A DNA stretch of 15,432 nt from an uncultured Eubacterium sp. (GTDB lineage: Bacteria > Bacillota > Clostridia > Lachnospirales > Lachnospiraceae). The notes under the pieces were generated by a model, which was given only the letters and a program-made list of their open reading frames with translations, was not told the origin of the DNA and made no database searches. The stretch covers positions 1 through 15,432 of the forward strand of contig CAKREL010000057.1 of assembly GCA_934317205.1 (NCBI GenBank), read 5' to 3'. The position numbers were made by a program, and so were the translations under genes. Below are positions 1 through 6,979 of this stretch, one piece after another; the stretch's first letter is position 1; each line of letters starts with the position of its first letter.

Positions 1-12
1 GCACAATGTTAC

Positions 13-77
13 ATAACATAAAAGTTATACTTATATCCAATAAGATAGTGTCTTTTCTTTTTCCTATCGGTTAAAAT
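13..77 (+). promoter_or_regulatory. Possible phy promoter region with an upstream dyad
   Basis: A short inverted repeat, ATAAC-N6-GTTAT, lies at 13-28. A -10-like TAAAAT lies at 72-77. No good -35 box stands 16-18 bases before it (TGTCTT at 49-54 is poor), which would fit a promoter needing an activator. Regulation by flavonoid is only an inference. Both the promoter and the operator are weak calls. Confidence 0.25.
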
Positions 78-95
78 GAAATCATCAAATACACG

Positions 96-120
96 AAGGT
101 TCCCATTCAAGTCGAACCTT
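96..120 (+). repeat. Inverted repeat in the phy leader
   Basis: AAGGTTC (96-102) and GAACCTT (114-120) are perfect 7-base arms around an 11-base spacer, ending ten bases before the ribosome binding site of phy. It could be a repressor operator just downstream of the promoter, or a hairpin in the mRNA leader. There is no T-run after it, so it is not an ordinary terminator. Confidence 0.5.
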
Positions 121-145
121 ACCTACTATGGAGGAGGATTTTAAT

Positions 146-952
146 ATGAGCACACCAGGTGTTAAAGTAGGAGTTTCCGAAGAAGAAAAAAAACTTTCTT
201 ACTACAAATATTTTGAGCAGGATTTAGCTCCGGTACCGGCTGAGAAAATCGCCATTTTACAGGGCGGACCGATCGCACCGGAAAAATGTATCCCGTTTGA
301 TGAGAGAAATAAATTCCTGAAAGGTGAAGATGATGAATATGCAAATATCGGTTTCGGCGTAGCTGCAGACGGAACTGCTCTTGTATGTAATACAACTTAC
401 ATGCCGGGTGTTACAGGCGAAATGCTTGACTGGTGGTTCCCATGGCATTCTGTTGGATCTGATCTTCGTTACAAAATCTGGGATCCGGAAGATCACTATT
501 TTGCAAGAGCATATCCGGCATCTTATGTCGTAGACCCGAACGTACCAATGAATCAGAAAACATGGGGCGTTGATCACTACATCATGGAAGACGTCGGACC
601 GGGACCGGAGTTCTTAAAACTCTGCTTCAAAAGACCAGCTGATTTTGGTTATGATGAAAGCATTATCGGTACTGAAAAATGTGAATCTCTCGTATGTGCA
701 ATCGGCGAAAGCAGCTGTGCGGCAGCAATGACTCACAAATGGCATCCATACAAAGACGGCGTATTGTTTGAGTCCCGTTTCTGGATTGGATACCGCATCG
801 ATGAAGAAGGAAACATCGTAAAAGCAATTCCGGAAGGCGTATCTATCCCACCATTCGTACCACAGGGATTATTCGCACACAACATCAAAGAGTTTACAAA
901 CCTGGCAGCAATTCTGCCAACCTTATATGCAGAAGAGAAAGATACTTTCTAA
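146..952 (+). CDS. phy: Phloretin hydrolase (PhlG/DAPG hydrolase family)
   Basis: This enzyme hydrolyses the C-C bond of phloretin to give phloroglucinol and 3-(4-hydroxyphenyl)propionate, a late step of anaerobic naringenin/phloretin breakdown known from Eubacterium ramulus. It belongs to the zinc hydrolase family of Pseudomonas PhlG. Numbered from the upstream ATG at 128, it carries His123, Glu154, His251 and Glu255. Their spacings (31 residues, then an H-x3-E pair) match the PhlG zinc ligands His129, Glu160, His270 and Glu274. There is no signal peptide or membrane segment, so it is cytoplasmic. The frame is open from ATG 128 (274 codons), but that ATG overlaps the GGAGGAGG at 130-137. That site is spaced 8 bases before ATG 146, so I take 146 as the start (268 residues). 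It is a single-gene unit convergent with the anti-sigma gene. Family is certain; phloretin as substrate rests on remembered similarity. Confidence 0.93.
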   Translation: MSTPGVKVGVSEEEKKLSYYKYFEQDLAPVPAEKIAILQGGPIAPEKCIPFDERNKFLKGEDDEYANIGFGVAADGTALVCNTTYMPGVTGEMLDWWFPWHSVGSDLRYKIWDPEDHYFARAYPASYVVDPNVPMNQKTWGVDHYIMEDVGPGPEFLKLCFKRPADFGYDESIIGTEKCESLVCAIGESSCAAAMTHKWHPYKDGVLFESRFWIGYRIDEEGNIVKAIPEGVSIPPFVPQGLFAHNIKEFTNLAAILPTLYAEEKDTF

Positions 953-980
953 ATACATATAGTATAAATACTATAAAAAT

Positions 981-1016
981 ACACGTGGACTGATTGTAAT
1001 TAATCAATTCACGTGT
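981..1016. terminator. Bidirectional terminator between phy and the anti-sigma gene
   Basis: ACACGTG (981-987) pairs with CACGTGT (1010-1016), and an inner TGATT/AATCA pair (991-995, 1002-1006) extends the stem past a small internal loop. On the + strand a T-rich run follows from 1019. On the minus strand a run of five T follows, read from 980 down to 976. It can therefore stop transcripts of both convergent genes. Confidence 0.8.
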
Positions 1017-1033
1017 ACTTTTCTTTTATTAAG

Positions 1034-2071
1034 TTACTTTATCAATTCCACTAATTTCTGCAATCCTGCCGGTGTCTGTGACATTGCCTTCACCGACTGT
1101 CCTGCCAGCGCATCCGCATCTGCTTCCGTTACCGTCAATGTTGTACTTCCATCCGAATTTTCTGTTCCATCCACACAATACTCAAAGCTGACATACCCCA
1201 GATTGTCCGTTACTGCGATGAGCAGACACCCAAGCTGTTTCATCTCCTGCTGCAACCGTTCCACATTGTCAGACGAAGAAATTTGTACATTCAAAAATGT
1301 CCATCCGTAAGGTTCCTCTGACGTCTGCAGCTGTGTACCATAACAAAGTAACGCACCATCGTTGATTCCAAGTACCGCTCTGGCCGCCTGCACAGACCGT
1401 CCATCCGCTGAAGTATCTCCCACATATTGATTTCTGCTCTGGTACAAATCTGAAACAGTCCCGTCAATCGACATACCATCATCCCACAAAATCCGATTTT
1501 CCAACACAACCTGCTTTACATCTCCGGAACTTTGATAATCCGCCTGAAAATCATTTGTATGAAACGATGACTTTCTCGTTTCCCGCAAAGATACTGTCAC
1601 AATTCCATCCTTCTCCTGAAACGCCACATCTGCCACACCCTTTGTTGTATCAAGCAGTAACCCCTGCACAGACACGTTATGATCTTCAACTACCACATTT
1701 GCCTGCACAAACTCTGCCTGTTCTACCTTCTGCCCAATGACATATGCCTTGCACCAGATTCCTGCACCGACTACGATCACAACTGTCAATACCGCTGCCA
1801 GAATCCGCATCCTGTTTTTCTTTCGAATCTTTTTCAGATAATCGATTTCAGATGGCACTTTGAAATCAGCCTTCCGTCCCAACTGTTCCAACCCCTGCTC
1901 CGACAAATACTTGCCCTTCACCGGTTCCTGCATCTCACGATATAATTTTCGGCAGCTTTCGCAAGTCTTCATATGCTGTTCCACCGCCTGATTGCTCACA
2001 TCATTTGTCAGTCCATCCACATAAGATGGAAGCAGATCTCGCACAATTTCACACGTCAGATCATTTTTCAT
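1034..2071 (-). CDS. Membrane anti-sigma factor with zinc-finger (zf-HC2/ZAS) domain
   Basis: Residues 1-50 form a cytoplasmic anti-sigma zinc finger with the H-x3-C-x2-C signature (His33, Cys37, Cys40) and an upstream Cys7. In this family the finger binds and holds an ECF sigma factor. One membrane helix spans about residues 89-107, after a basic stretch. Residues 115-345 would lie outside the membrane; I recognise no domain there, and it is probably the sensing part or the target of regulated proteolysis. The ATG start has AAGGAG ten bases upstream, lying inside the sigma gene. The first 11 bases overlap the 3' end of the sigma gene, so the two are translationally coupled and made together. 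The ligand or stress sensed cannot be read from the sequence. Confidence 0.9.
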   Translation of the reverse strand: MKNDLTCEIVRDLLPSYVDGLTNDVSNQAVEQHMKTCESCRKLYREMQEPVKGKYLSEQGLEQLGRKADFKVPSEIDYLKKIRKKNRMRILAAVLTVVIVVGAGIWCKAYVIGQKVEQAEFVQANVVVEDHNVSVQGLLLDTTKGVADVAFQEKDGIVTVSLRETRKSSFHTNDFQADYQSSGDVKQVVLENRILWDDGMSIDGTVSDLYQSRNQYVGDTSADGRSVQAARAVLGINDGALLCYGTQLQTSEEPYGWTFLNVQISSSDNVERLQQEMKQLGCLLIAVTDNLGYVSFEYCVDGTENSDGSTTLTVTEADADALAGQSVKAMSQTPAGLQKLVELIK

Positions 2072-2570
2072 CCTTTTCCAACTCCTTCCTCAGATTCGTG
2101 CGCGCCCGGAAAAAAGTCACCCGCGCCCAATTCTCCGTCTTTCCCATAACCTCACCGATTTCCCGGAAAGACAGATTTCCAAACATTCTCAAATAAAGCA
2201 CTTCTCTGCCCGGCTCCGGAAACGCATGCAGTTTTTTCAACAACTCTACCTGCCCGATCTGCTGCATCACTTCCTGCTCTGCCGACACTGTATTTCCTAT
2301 CCGGTCCGCTCCGTCAGACATCAGATCTACGTCCGAATCAACTTGCATCCGCACATGCTTTTTCATATAGGAAAAATACTGATTTTTTGCAATGGCGCAC
2401 AGCCACGTCGTGATCTTGCAGCTTTCATCAAACCGGTCAATATTTCGTACCGCCTGATAAAATGTCTCCTGCGTCAGTTCTTCCGCCAGATCCGCATCAT
2501 GCGTCAACGACATTAGATATTTAAACACCGTCTGCGCATGCTGGCGGTATACAGCATCCATATCCTGCAC
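2061..2570 (-). CDS. ECF-family RNA polymerase sigma factor
   Basis: This 169-residue protein has the compact two-domain form of extracytoplasmic-function sigma factors. Region 2 (about 5-72) contains the acidic AEELTQETFYQA segment and the TTWLCAIAKNQ helix used for core binding and -10 recognition. Region 4 (about 105-162) contains LSFREIGEVMGKTENWARV, the helix-turn-helix for the -35 element. The start is GTG at 2570: AAGGAGG lies 11 bases before it, whereas the nearest ATG (2561) would be 20 bases away. It is the first gene of a two-gene operon with its membrane anti-sigma factor, which should keep it inactive until a signal arrives. Its regulon is unknown, though such factors usually activate their own promoter. 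Confidence 0.93.
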   Translation of the reverse strand: MQDMDAVYRQHAQTVFKYLMSLTHDADLAEELTQETFYQAVRNIDRFDESCKITTWLCAIAKNQYFSYMKKHVRMQVDSDVDLMSDGADRIGNTVSAEQEVMQQIGQVELLKKLHAFPEPGREVLYLRMFGNLSFREIGEVMGKTENWARVTFFRARTNLRKELEKDEK

Positions 2571-2634
2571 CTGCGTTTCCCCCTCCTTTCCGCTCAGTAT
2601 TATTTTAAAACCTGTATTTTTATTGTTCTATTTA

Positions 2635-2670
2635 TTAATATCAGATTTTCCTATTTCGTTACAGTATAAT
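2635..2670 (-). promoter_or_regulatory. Possible promoter of the ECF sigma operon
   Basis: Upstream of the sigma gene the minus strand reads TGTAACG (2663-2657), which resembles the AAC-containing -35 element of several Firmicutes ECF sigma factors and would fit autoregulation. No CGT-type -10 stands about 16 bases further on; the sequence there is AT-rich (GATATTAA). A TATACT at 2667-2662 could be a housekeeping -10 instead. Weak call. Confidence 0.22.
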
Positions 2671-2699
2671 TCTCTTTTTTTCTAAAAAAATAGCATAAA

Positions 2700-2739
2700 A
2701 ATACCGCATGACTTCACTCATCGAAAATCATGCGGTATT
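2700..2739 (-). terminator. Terminator after the GntP permease gene
   Basis: The arms 2700-2711 and 2728-2739 make a perfect 12-base-pair stem (ATACCGCATGA inside an A-T pair) with a 16-base loop. On the minus strand it is followed by TTTTATGC and a further seven-T run. It lies about 78 bases past the permease stop codon and separates that gene from the sigma operon. Confidence 0.75.
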
Positions 2740-2762
2740 CTGGTTTTTGAGTTCTTCTTTTC

Positions 2763-2810
2763 AGAAGTGAGTTTATCTTTAGATTAGAAAAATTTCAAAC
2801 TTCACTTTCT
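2763..2810 (-). repeat. Imperfect hairpin directly after the permease stop codon
   Basis: The arms 2797-2810 and 2763-2774 pair over 12 bases, with two single-A bulges in the longer arm and a loop of about 22 bases. It begins seven bases past the stop codon and precedes the stronger terminator. It may protect the mRNA 3' end or be the remnant of a first terminator. No T-run follows it. Confidence 0.4.
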
Positions 2811-2816
2811 CCCGTT

Positions 2817-4163
2817 TTATGCAAGACCTGGGAAAATTGTCAGGATCAAAGCAACGATCAAAGCTGTAATCGTTGTATTTAATACGGTTGTGATAAATAC
2901 ATATTTGTAAGAATCTTTGATTTCAACTTCTGCAATACCAGTTGCAATGATAAATCCAGGGTTTGTCGGTAATGTATCCAGTGTCTGGGAAGCAAATACA
3001 GATACACGATGCAGAGCACTCATATTGATACCCATGCTTGCAAATGTCTCAGACATGTATGGTAAGGTTGCGGACAGACCGGCCGGGCCAGATCCGGAAG
3101 CACCTGTCAGTAATGCGATTGCTAATACTACTTTGAATAATGCAGGGCCGCCCATATGTAACAATCCGTTTGTCAGTACCGGGAAAGCCGGAGATGCTGC
3201 TACGACACCACCGATAGCTCCAAGTAAACCAACCTGAAGAACCAGCATAGTTGTCTGCTCTCCAACCGGTTTGATCAGTTCTTTCAGACCTGAGAATTTT
3301 CCATAGTATGGGAAGAAGAAGATCAGGGAAAGAATGATATTGAGCATCATACTTACCAAAATATTCCATCCAAGACCATTGAAGCAGATCAGTGTAACAG
3401 CGATTGGGATAATAGACATTACCCAATGTGGTGTCTTCTGTCCTTCCGGACGTTTTGGTGCGTTTGGTGCAGCCTCATATACATTTCCTTTTGCAATCTC
3501 TTTTTTAGAGATAACATTCATCATAACGATGTTCATGATCAGAACAACAGCGCCGCCGATAAATCCAGGAACAGCTGCTGCCATCGGAGATGTACCAAGC
3601 ATCTGAACAGCGATAACGTTCTGATCGGAAGTTGTACCCGGCATGGAACATGCAGCGGTTGCAAGTGCTCCTAATACAACACCAGGTCCCATTGCTCTTG
3701 GCATTTTTGCTTTTTCAAATAAGTCCATAGCAATCGGGAATAAAATGAACATAAGTACAACCGGGTTCATTCCACTGTAAGCAAGTACAGTACCAATTAC
3801 ATAAATTGTAAGAATTGCAAGAACCGGTTTCATAACAACCTGCTGACCTGCGGCAGCCTGCTTTCTTGCTTTGATTGTGAATAAATCATATAATGCGTTT
3901 GCGATGGATAATGCCGCACCACTTGCATTGTACAATGCAGCGATGACACATCCCATCAATACTGGTCCAAGCATTGCAGTTACATAATTGCATACGCTTG
4001 GCAACATTGTGTCTGTAAATGTTGTCAGCAGGTTCATTCCATTGAACAACGCGATCAGCAATGCGCACAACGGTGCAAGAATAATTGTGCTGATTCCTTT
4101 GTATGCACCGTAGATCAGTACAGCGACACCAACGATAATGCCTATAATACCTAATGCAGCCAT
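2817..4163 (-). CDS. GntP-family permease
   Basis: This is a very hydrophobic integral membrane protein of about 448 residues with roughly a dozen membrane helices. It resembles the GntP (gluconate:H+ symporter) family. The Gly/Ser-rich segment GASGSGPAGLSATLPYM (about 353-369), followed by the conserved DTLPTNPGFI (about 395-404), are typical re-entrant or substrate-site parts. A cytoplasmic loop of about residues 219-245 links two halves. The start is ATG 4163, with AAGGAGG (4180-4174) ten bases upstream. The reading frame stays open to 4241, but that extension would overlap the promoter and encodes a hydrophilic tail that does not fit. The gene stands alone between its own promoter and terminator. 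The family covers gluconate, glycerate, fructuronate and other hydroxy acids; no catabolic neighbour identifies the substrate. Confidence 0.85.
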   Translation of the reverse strand: MAALGIIGIIVGVAVLIYGAYKGISTIILAPLCALLIALFNGMNLLTTFTDTMLPSVCNYVTAMLGPVLMGCVIAALYNASGAALSIANALYDLFTIKARKQAAAGQQVVMKPVLAILTIYVIGTVLAYSGMNPVVLMFILFPIAMDLFEKAKMPRAMGPGVVLGALATAACSMPGTTSDQNVIAVQMLGTSPMAAAVPGFIGGAVVLIMNIVMMNVISKKEIAKGNVYEAAPNAPKRPEGQKTPHWVMSIIPIAVTLICFNGLGWNILVSMMLNIILSLIFFFPYYGKFSGLKELIKPVGEQTTMLVLQVGLLGAIGGVVAASPAFPVLTNGLLHMGGPALFKVVLAIALLTGASGSGPAGLSATLPYMSETFASMGINMSALHRVSVFASQTLDTLPTNPGFIIATGIAEVEIKDSYKYVFITTVLNTTITALIVALILTIFPGLA

Positions 4164-4211
4164 TTTTCTTTGTCCTCCTTCGATGTTTGAATTCTCTTTA
4201 TGACTGCTTAT

Positions 4212-4241
4212 ATTATAATTTATAAATTTTTTATAATCCAA
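4212..4241 (-). promoter_or_regulatory. Promoter of the GntP permease gene
   Basis: On the minus strand TTGGAT (4241-4236) and a perfect TATAAT (4217-4212) are separated by 18 bases in an AT-rich stretch. Transcription would start near 4205, giving a leader of about 40 bases before the ATG at 4163. Confidence 0.65.
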
Positions 4242-4262
4242 TACTTAATTTTTCATAAACTT

Positions 4263-4278
4263 ATATCATTTTTGATAT
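4263..4278 (-). repeat. AT-rich inverted repeat upstream of the permease promoter
   Basis: ATATCA (4263-4268) and TGATAT (4273-4278) flank four T bases. Outer CTTA/TAAG bases extend the symmetry, with a two-base bulge. It lies about 22 bases upstream of the -35 box, a usual position for an activator site. It could instead act as a weak terminator for the binding-protein gene ending at 4351, for which no other terminator is visible. Confidence 0.4.
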
Positions 4279-4350
4279 ATAAGCTCACCGTTCACTCACC
4301 ACATATCTCCAATAATTCATTTCTATATAAGATTTGGGTGTCAAAACACA

Positions 4351-5574
4351 TTATTCTTTCATTTTTCGGTTCACCGGTGTCTCACCTTCAAATACAAAAA
4401 ACTGATAATCCGTAATCTTCTGACCTTCCTGCCACCGGAAATCACTCTGGATACCTTCCAGAAATTCAGAATTATAAAACCACTGCACCACATCTGTATT
4501 TCCTATAAATTCCGTATAATTCTCGCTGGTAATCCCAAACTGCTCATAACTCTTACAAATTGCCTGCACCGCATCAAAGTAGTCTGCTACCGGACTCGGC
4601 ATCTGCTCCGCACTTCCGCCATTTACCTTATCTTTTTCATAATCTTTCAACAGCTGCTGCCACTTTACTCCCTGATAAAAAGGATCAAATTTATTCCAGA
4701 TAAACACACCATCCAGCATATTTCCTGCAATTTCAAAAAATTCACTTCCATAAGCAGAAAAAGAAACAGAAATTCTCCGCCCTTCCTCTATGCCATGCTG
4801 CCGCAGTTTTACCAGTATATTCGCACACTCCCGGCCACGGATCAGAAATACATATCCATCTGCATCTTCATTCAGTCCCTGGATGGCATAATAGGAGTAA
4901 TCCAGTTCGCCTGCCTCCGGTTTCACATCCACGATTTTTAAAATATTCAGCCCCTGATCCGCCAGCGTATTCTGAAACAGTTCCGTTGTATTTTCCTTCG
5001 ATTCATCCTGCGACATCGTATACAATACAATATTTTTTATATCCGGATTTTGCTGTGCCCACACGCACACTTCTTCCAGTTCCCCTTCTTCCGAATCACT
5101 CATATAAGAGATTCCATAGGGAGCCATAAGTTGACGGGATTCCGCATAGGAATATGCTGCAATATGAATTGTCGCATTCCGCTCAGCATTTTGAGCAATA
5201 TAAGTTGTTTCAGGTGCATCAATCGGCCCGAGTACTGCAAATGCCACCCGGCTGGCACCCTGATACAAACTCAATGCCTTACTGTTATCCGAACCGGTAT
5301 TTTCCGACACGATCCGCACCTTACAGCCATTTACTCCACCGTTTTTGTTAATCTGATCTACAGCATATTCTGCCGCCCAAAGTGCTGATTTTCCAATGGA
5401 TTCATACTCACCGCTCTCCTGGGAAAGCACCACCACCGGCAGTTCTCCATCTTCCAGACACTTCTCTATTTTTTCCTGAAATGCACTTGCCTGCAAATCC
5501 CGTTCTACTGCGGTTATCGAAAGAACGAGCAATAACACTGCGACTACAAGTACCTGCCATATTCTACGTCTCAT
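4351..5574 (-). CDS. Membrane-anchored periplasmic-binding-type protein (Peripla_BP_6/LivK-like)
   Basis: The protein (about 407 residues from ATG 5574) starts with MRRRIW and one hydrophobic helix (about residues 7-22). There is no lipobox cysteine after it, so it should stay tethered by an uncleaved helix with its domain outside. That domain has the type I binding-protein pattern of branched-chain amino acid receptors: an early beta strand (LPVVVLSQESG), then ALWAAEYAVDQINKNGGVNG and FAVLGPIDAPET, which are typical of LivK-like folds. A GGAGG at 5588-5584 sits nine bases before ATG 5574; ATG 5580 would be too close. The gene overlaps the kinase gene by 11 bases and is the last of the regulator-kinase-receptor unit. 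No transporter permease or ATPase gene is adjacent, so a role as ligand-sensing partner of the kinase is more likely than uptake. The ligand is unknown. Confidence 0.82.
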   Translation of the reverse strand: MRRRIWQVLVVAVLLLVLSITAVERDLQASAFQEKIEKCLEDGELPVVVLSQESGEYESIGKSALWAAEYAVDQINKNGGVNGCKVRIVSENTGSDNSKALSLYQGASRVAFAVLGPIDAPETTYIAQNAERNATIHIAAYSYAESRQLMAPYGISYMSDSEEGELEEVCVWAQQNPDIKNIVLYTMSQDESKENTTELFQNTLADQGLNILKIVDVKPEAGELDYSYYAIQGLNEDADGYVFLIRGRECANILVKLRQHGIEEGRRISVSFSAYGSEFFEIAGNMLDGVFIWNKFDPFYQGVKWQQLLKDYEKDKVNGGSAEQMPSPVADYFDAVQAICKSYEQFGITSENYTEFIGNTDVVQWFYNSEFLEGIQSDFRWQEGQKITDYQFFVFEGETPVNRKMKE

Positions 5575-6979
5575 TTTCATATGCCTCCAGCATAAACCAG
5601 AAACAGGTTCCTTCGTTTGGTGTACTTTCTGCCCCAAACGGTGCATGATGCAGCCGCAGGATTTCACTTGCAATATTCAATCCCACACCCATGCTGCACT
5701 TCTCCCTGTCATTTGGTTTCACCTGATAAAACCGATTCCATATGTATGGAAGTTTTTCTTCTTCAATGCCAATTCCATAATCAATGACTTCCACACGGAC
5801 ACTTCCCTGATATCTGCGGATCACAATCCGCGCTTCCTGTTTTTTTCCGGAAAATTTCACCGCATTAGAGGCAAAATTATAGATTGCATGGTAAATTAGT
5901 TTCCGATCTGCACACACCATCATAGATTCCGGACAATCCATCTTAAACTGAAATTCCGGCTTATTTGCACATACACTGGAAAGTACTTCCGCTGCCACAT
6001 CTTCAATGGCAAATACAGATGGATGCATTTCCATAGTTCCCGACTGCAGTTTTGCAAGATCCAGAGTATCACTGATAAAATTTGTCAGACGGTCCGTCTC
6101 ATCCAGGATCATCCGCACATGCTCTTTGCGTTTTTCCGGGATTTCCCCGGAAAACGTCTCAAGCATCTCCGCATACATCCGGATCACGGTCAGCGGCGTT
6201 TTCATATCATGGCTGACATTTGCCACAAAATCTCTTCGAAGTGCTTCTGTCTTGTTAAATTCCTTTTCCGCCAGTTCCAACGTTTCCGCCAGCTGCCGTG
6301 CTTCCACTGGTCCTTCCCGAATAAACTCTGTCGCATAATCACCAGCTGCCATCTGCAGAGCACTTTTATTCAGATGACGGAATGGCCGTGCAAAATGTTC
6401 TGCCAGACAAATTGACAGAATCGATGCCAGAACCAATACTGTCACCGTCACCAGCAGATAACGGCTGGTGAGCAATTTCATCAACGCATCCACATTTGCC
6501 TGCGATCTGCTTACCACCAGTACCTGCCTGGATCCATTTACATTTGCCAGTACAACCGCCTGCACTGCCCAGTGTGAGGCATGTACCTGATCATCTACAT
6601 AATACTGACAGATCCCATCCGACTCATTTAACCGTTCAAACAACGTCGCGTCCGCAATATCTGCCTGTTGTGGTGCTGCTTTCTCTCCCTGATTGTTCAC
6701 AGACAAGATTACCTGCATCGGATCCTCCGACAAAATTTGTACAAAATAATCGTTTGATTTTGTCAGAAGTGCAATGTTTGCCTCAAAATCATCTTCACCA
6801 TACATATCCCAGATGGATTGTGCTGCCATCCGAAGATCATTTTCCGTCTGTTCCTGATATTTATTTCCTACTGAAAAATGCAGCACCAGCCAAAACAATA
6901 ATGCCATGGCTCCGGCAAGCCCCATAAATCCAAGCCAGAGCCCAAACATCATTTTATGCCTTCTTCTCTTCTGCTTCAA
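5564..6979 (-). CDS. Sensor histidine kinase with HAMP domain
   Basis: This is the membrane sensor of a two-component system. Helices at about 12-33 and 174-194 enclose an external domain of about 140 residues, followed by a HAMP linker (about 195-248). The HisKA dimerisation helix carries phospho-acceptor His257 in VSHDMKTPL. The ATPase domain has an N-box (Asn368, Asn372), a G1 box DYGIGI (400-405) and a G2 region CSMGVGLNIA (428-437), so it looks active. The start is uncertain. TTG 6979 keeps a basic N-terminus before helix 1 and has GAGGAG 11 bases upstream. ATG 6952 lies one base after the regulator stop codon with AGAAGG in front, but leaves no basic residues. I prefer 6979 because of the charge rule. 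It overlaps both the response regulator and the binding-protein gene, so the three are coupled. Confidence 0.92.
   Translation of the reverse strand: MKQKRRRHKMMFGLWLGFMGLAGAMALLFWLVLHFSVGNKYQEQTENDLRMAAQSIWDMYGEDDFEANIALLTKSNDYFVQILSEDPMQVILSVNNQGEKAAPQQADIADATLFERLNESDGICQYYVDDQVHASHWAVQAVVLANVNGSRQVLVVSRSQANVDALMKLLTSRYLLVTVTVLVLASILSICLAEHFARPFRHLNKSALQMAAGDYATEFIREGPVEARQLAETLELAEKEFNKTEALRRDFVANVSHDMKTPLTVIRMYAEMLETFSGEIPEKRKEHVRMILDETDRLTNFISDTLDLAKLQSGTMEMHPSVFAIEDVAAEVLSSVCANKPEFQFKMDCPESMMVCADRKLIYHAIYNFASNAVKFSGKKQEARIVIRRYQGSVRVEVIDYGIGIEEEKLPYIWNRFYQVKPNDREKCSMGVGLNIASEILRLHHAPFGAESTPNEGTCFWFMLEAYENET

Noticed and set aside
105..116. The 12-base word ATTCAAGTCGAA upstream of phy occurs again at 13249-13260, before the second cyclase gene.
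   Set aside because: An exact 12-base match between two places is expected by chance several times in 15 kb on two strands, and the flanks do not match.
128..4241. Functional link between phloretin hydrolase and the GntP permease as a flavonoid uptake or export pair.
   Set aside because: The genes are on opposite strands, separated by the sigma operon and by terminators, and GntP proteins carry small hydroxy acids. No sequence evidence joins them.
5050..5388. Open frames on the + strand opposite the receptor, kinase and cyclase genes.
   Set aside because: They mirror the minus-strand genes, have no ribosome sites or recognisable domains, and show compositions rich in His, Cys and Pro typical of antisense frames.
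4351..5574. Reading the binding protein as part of a branched-chain amino acid ABC transporter.
   Set aside because: No permease or ATPase gene is adjacent, there is no lipobox, and the gene is coupled to a kinase instead.
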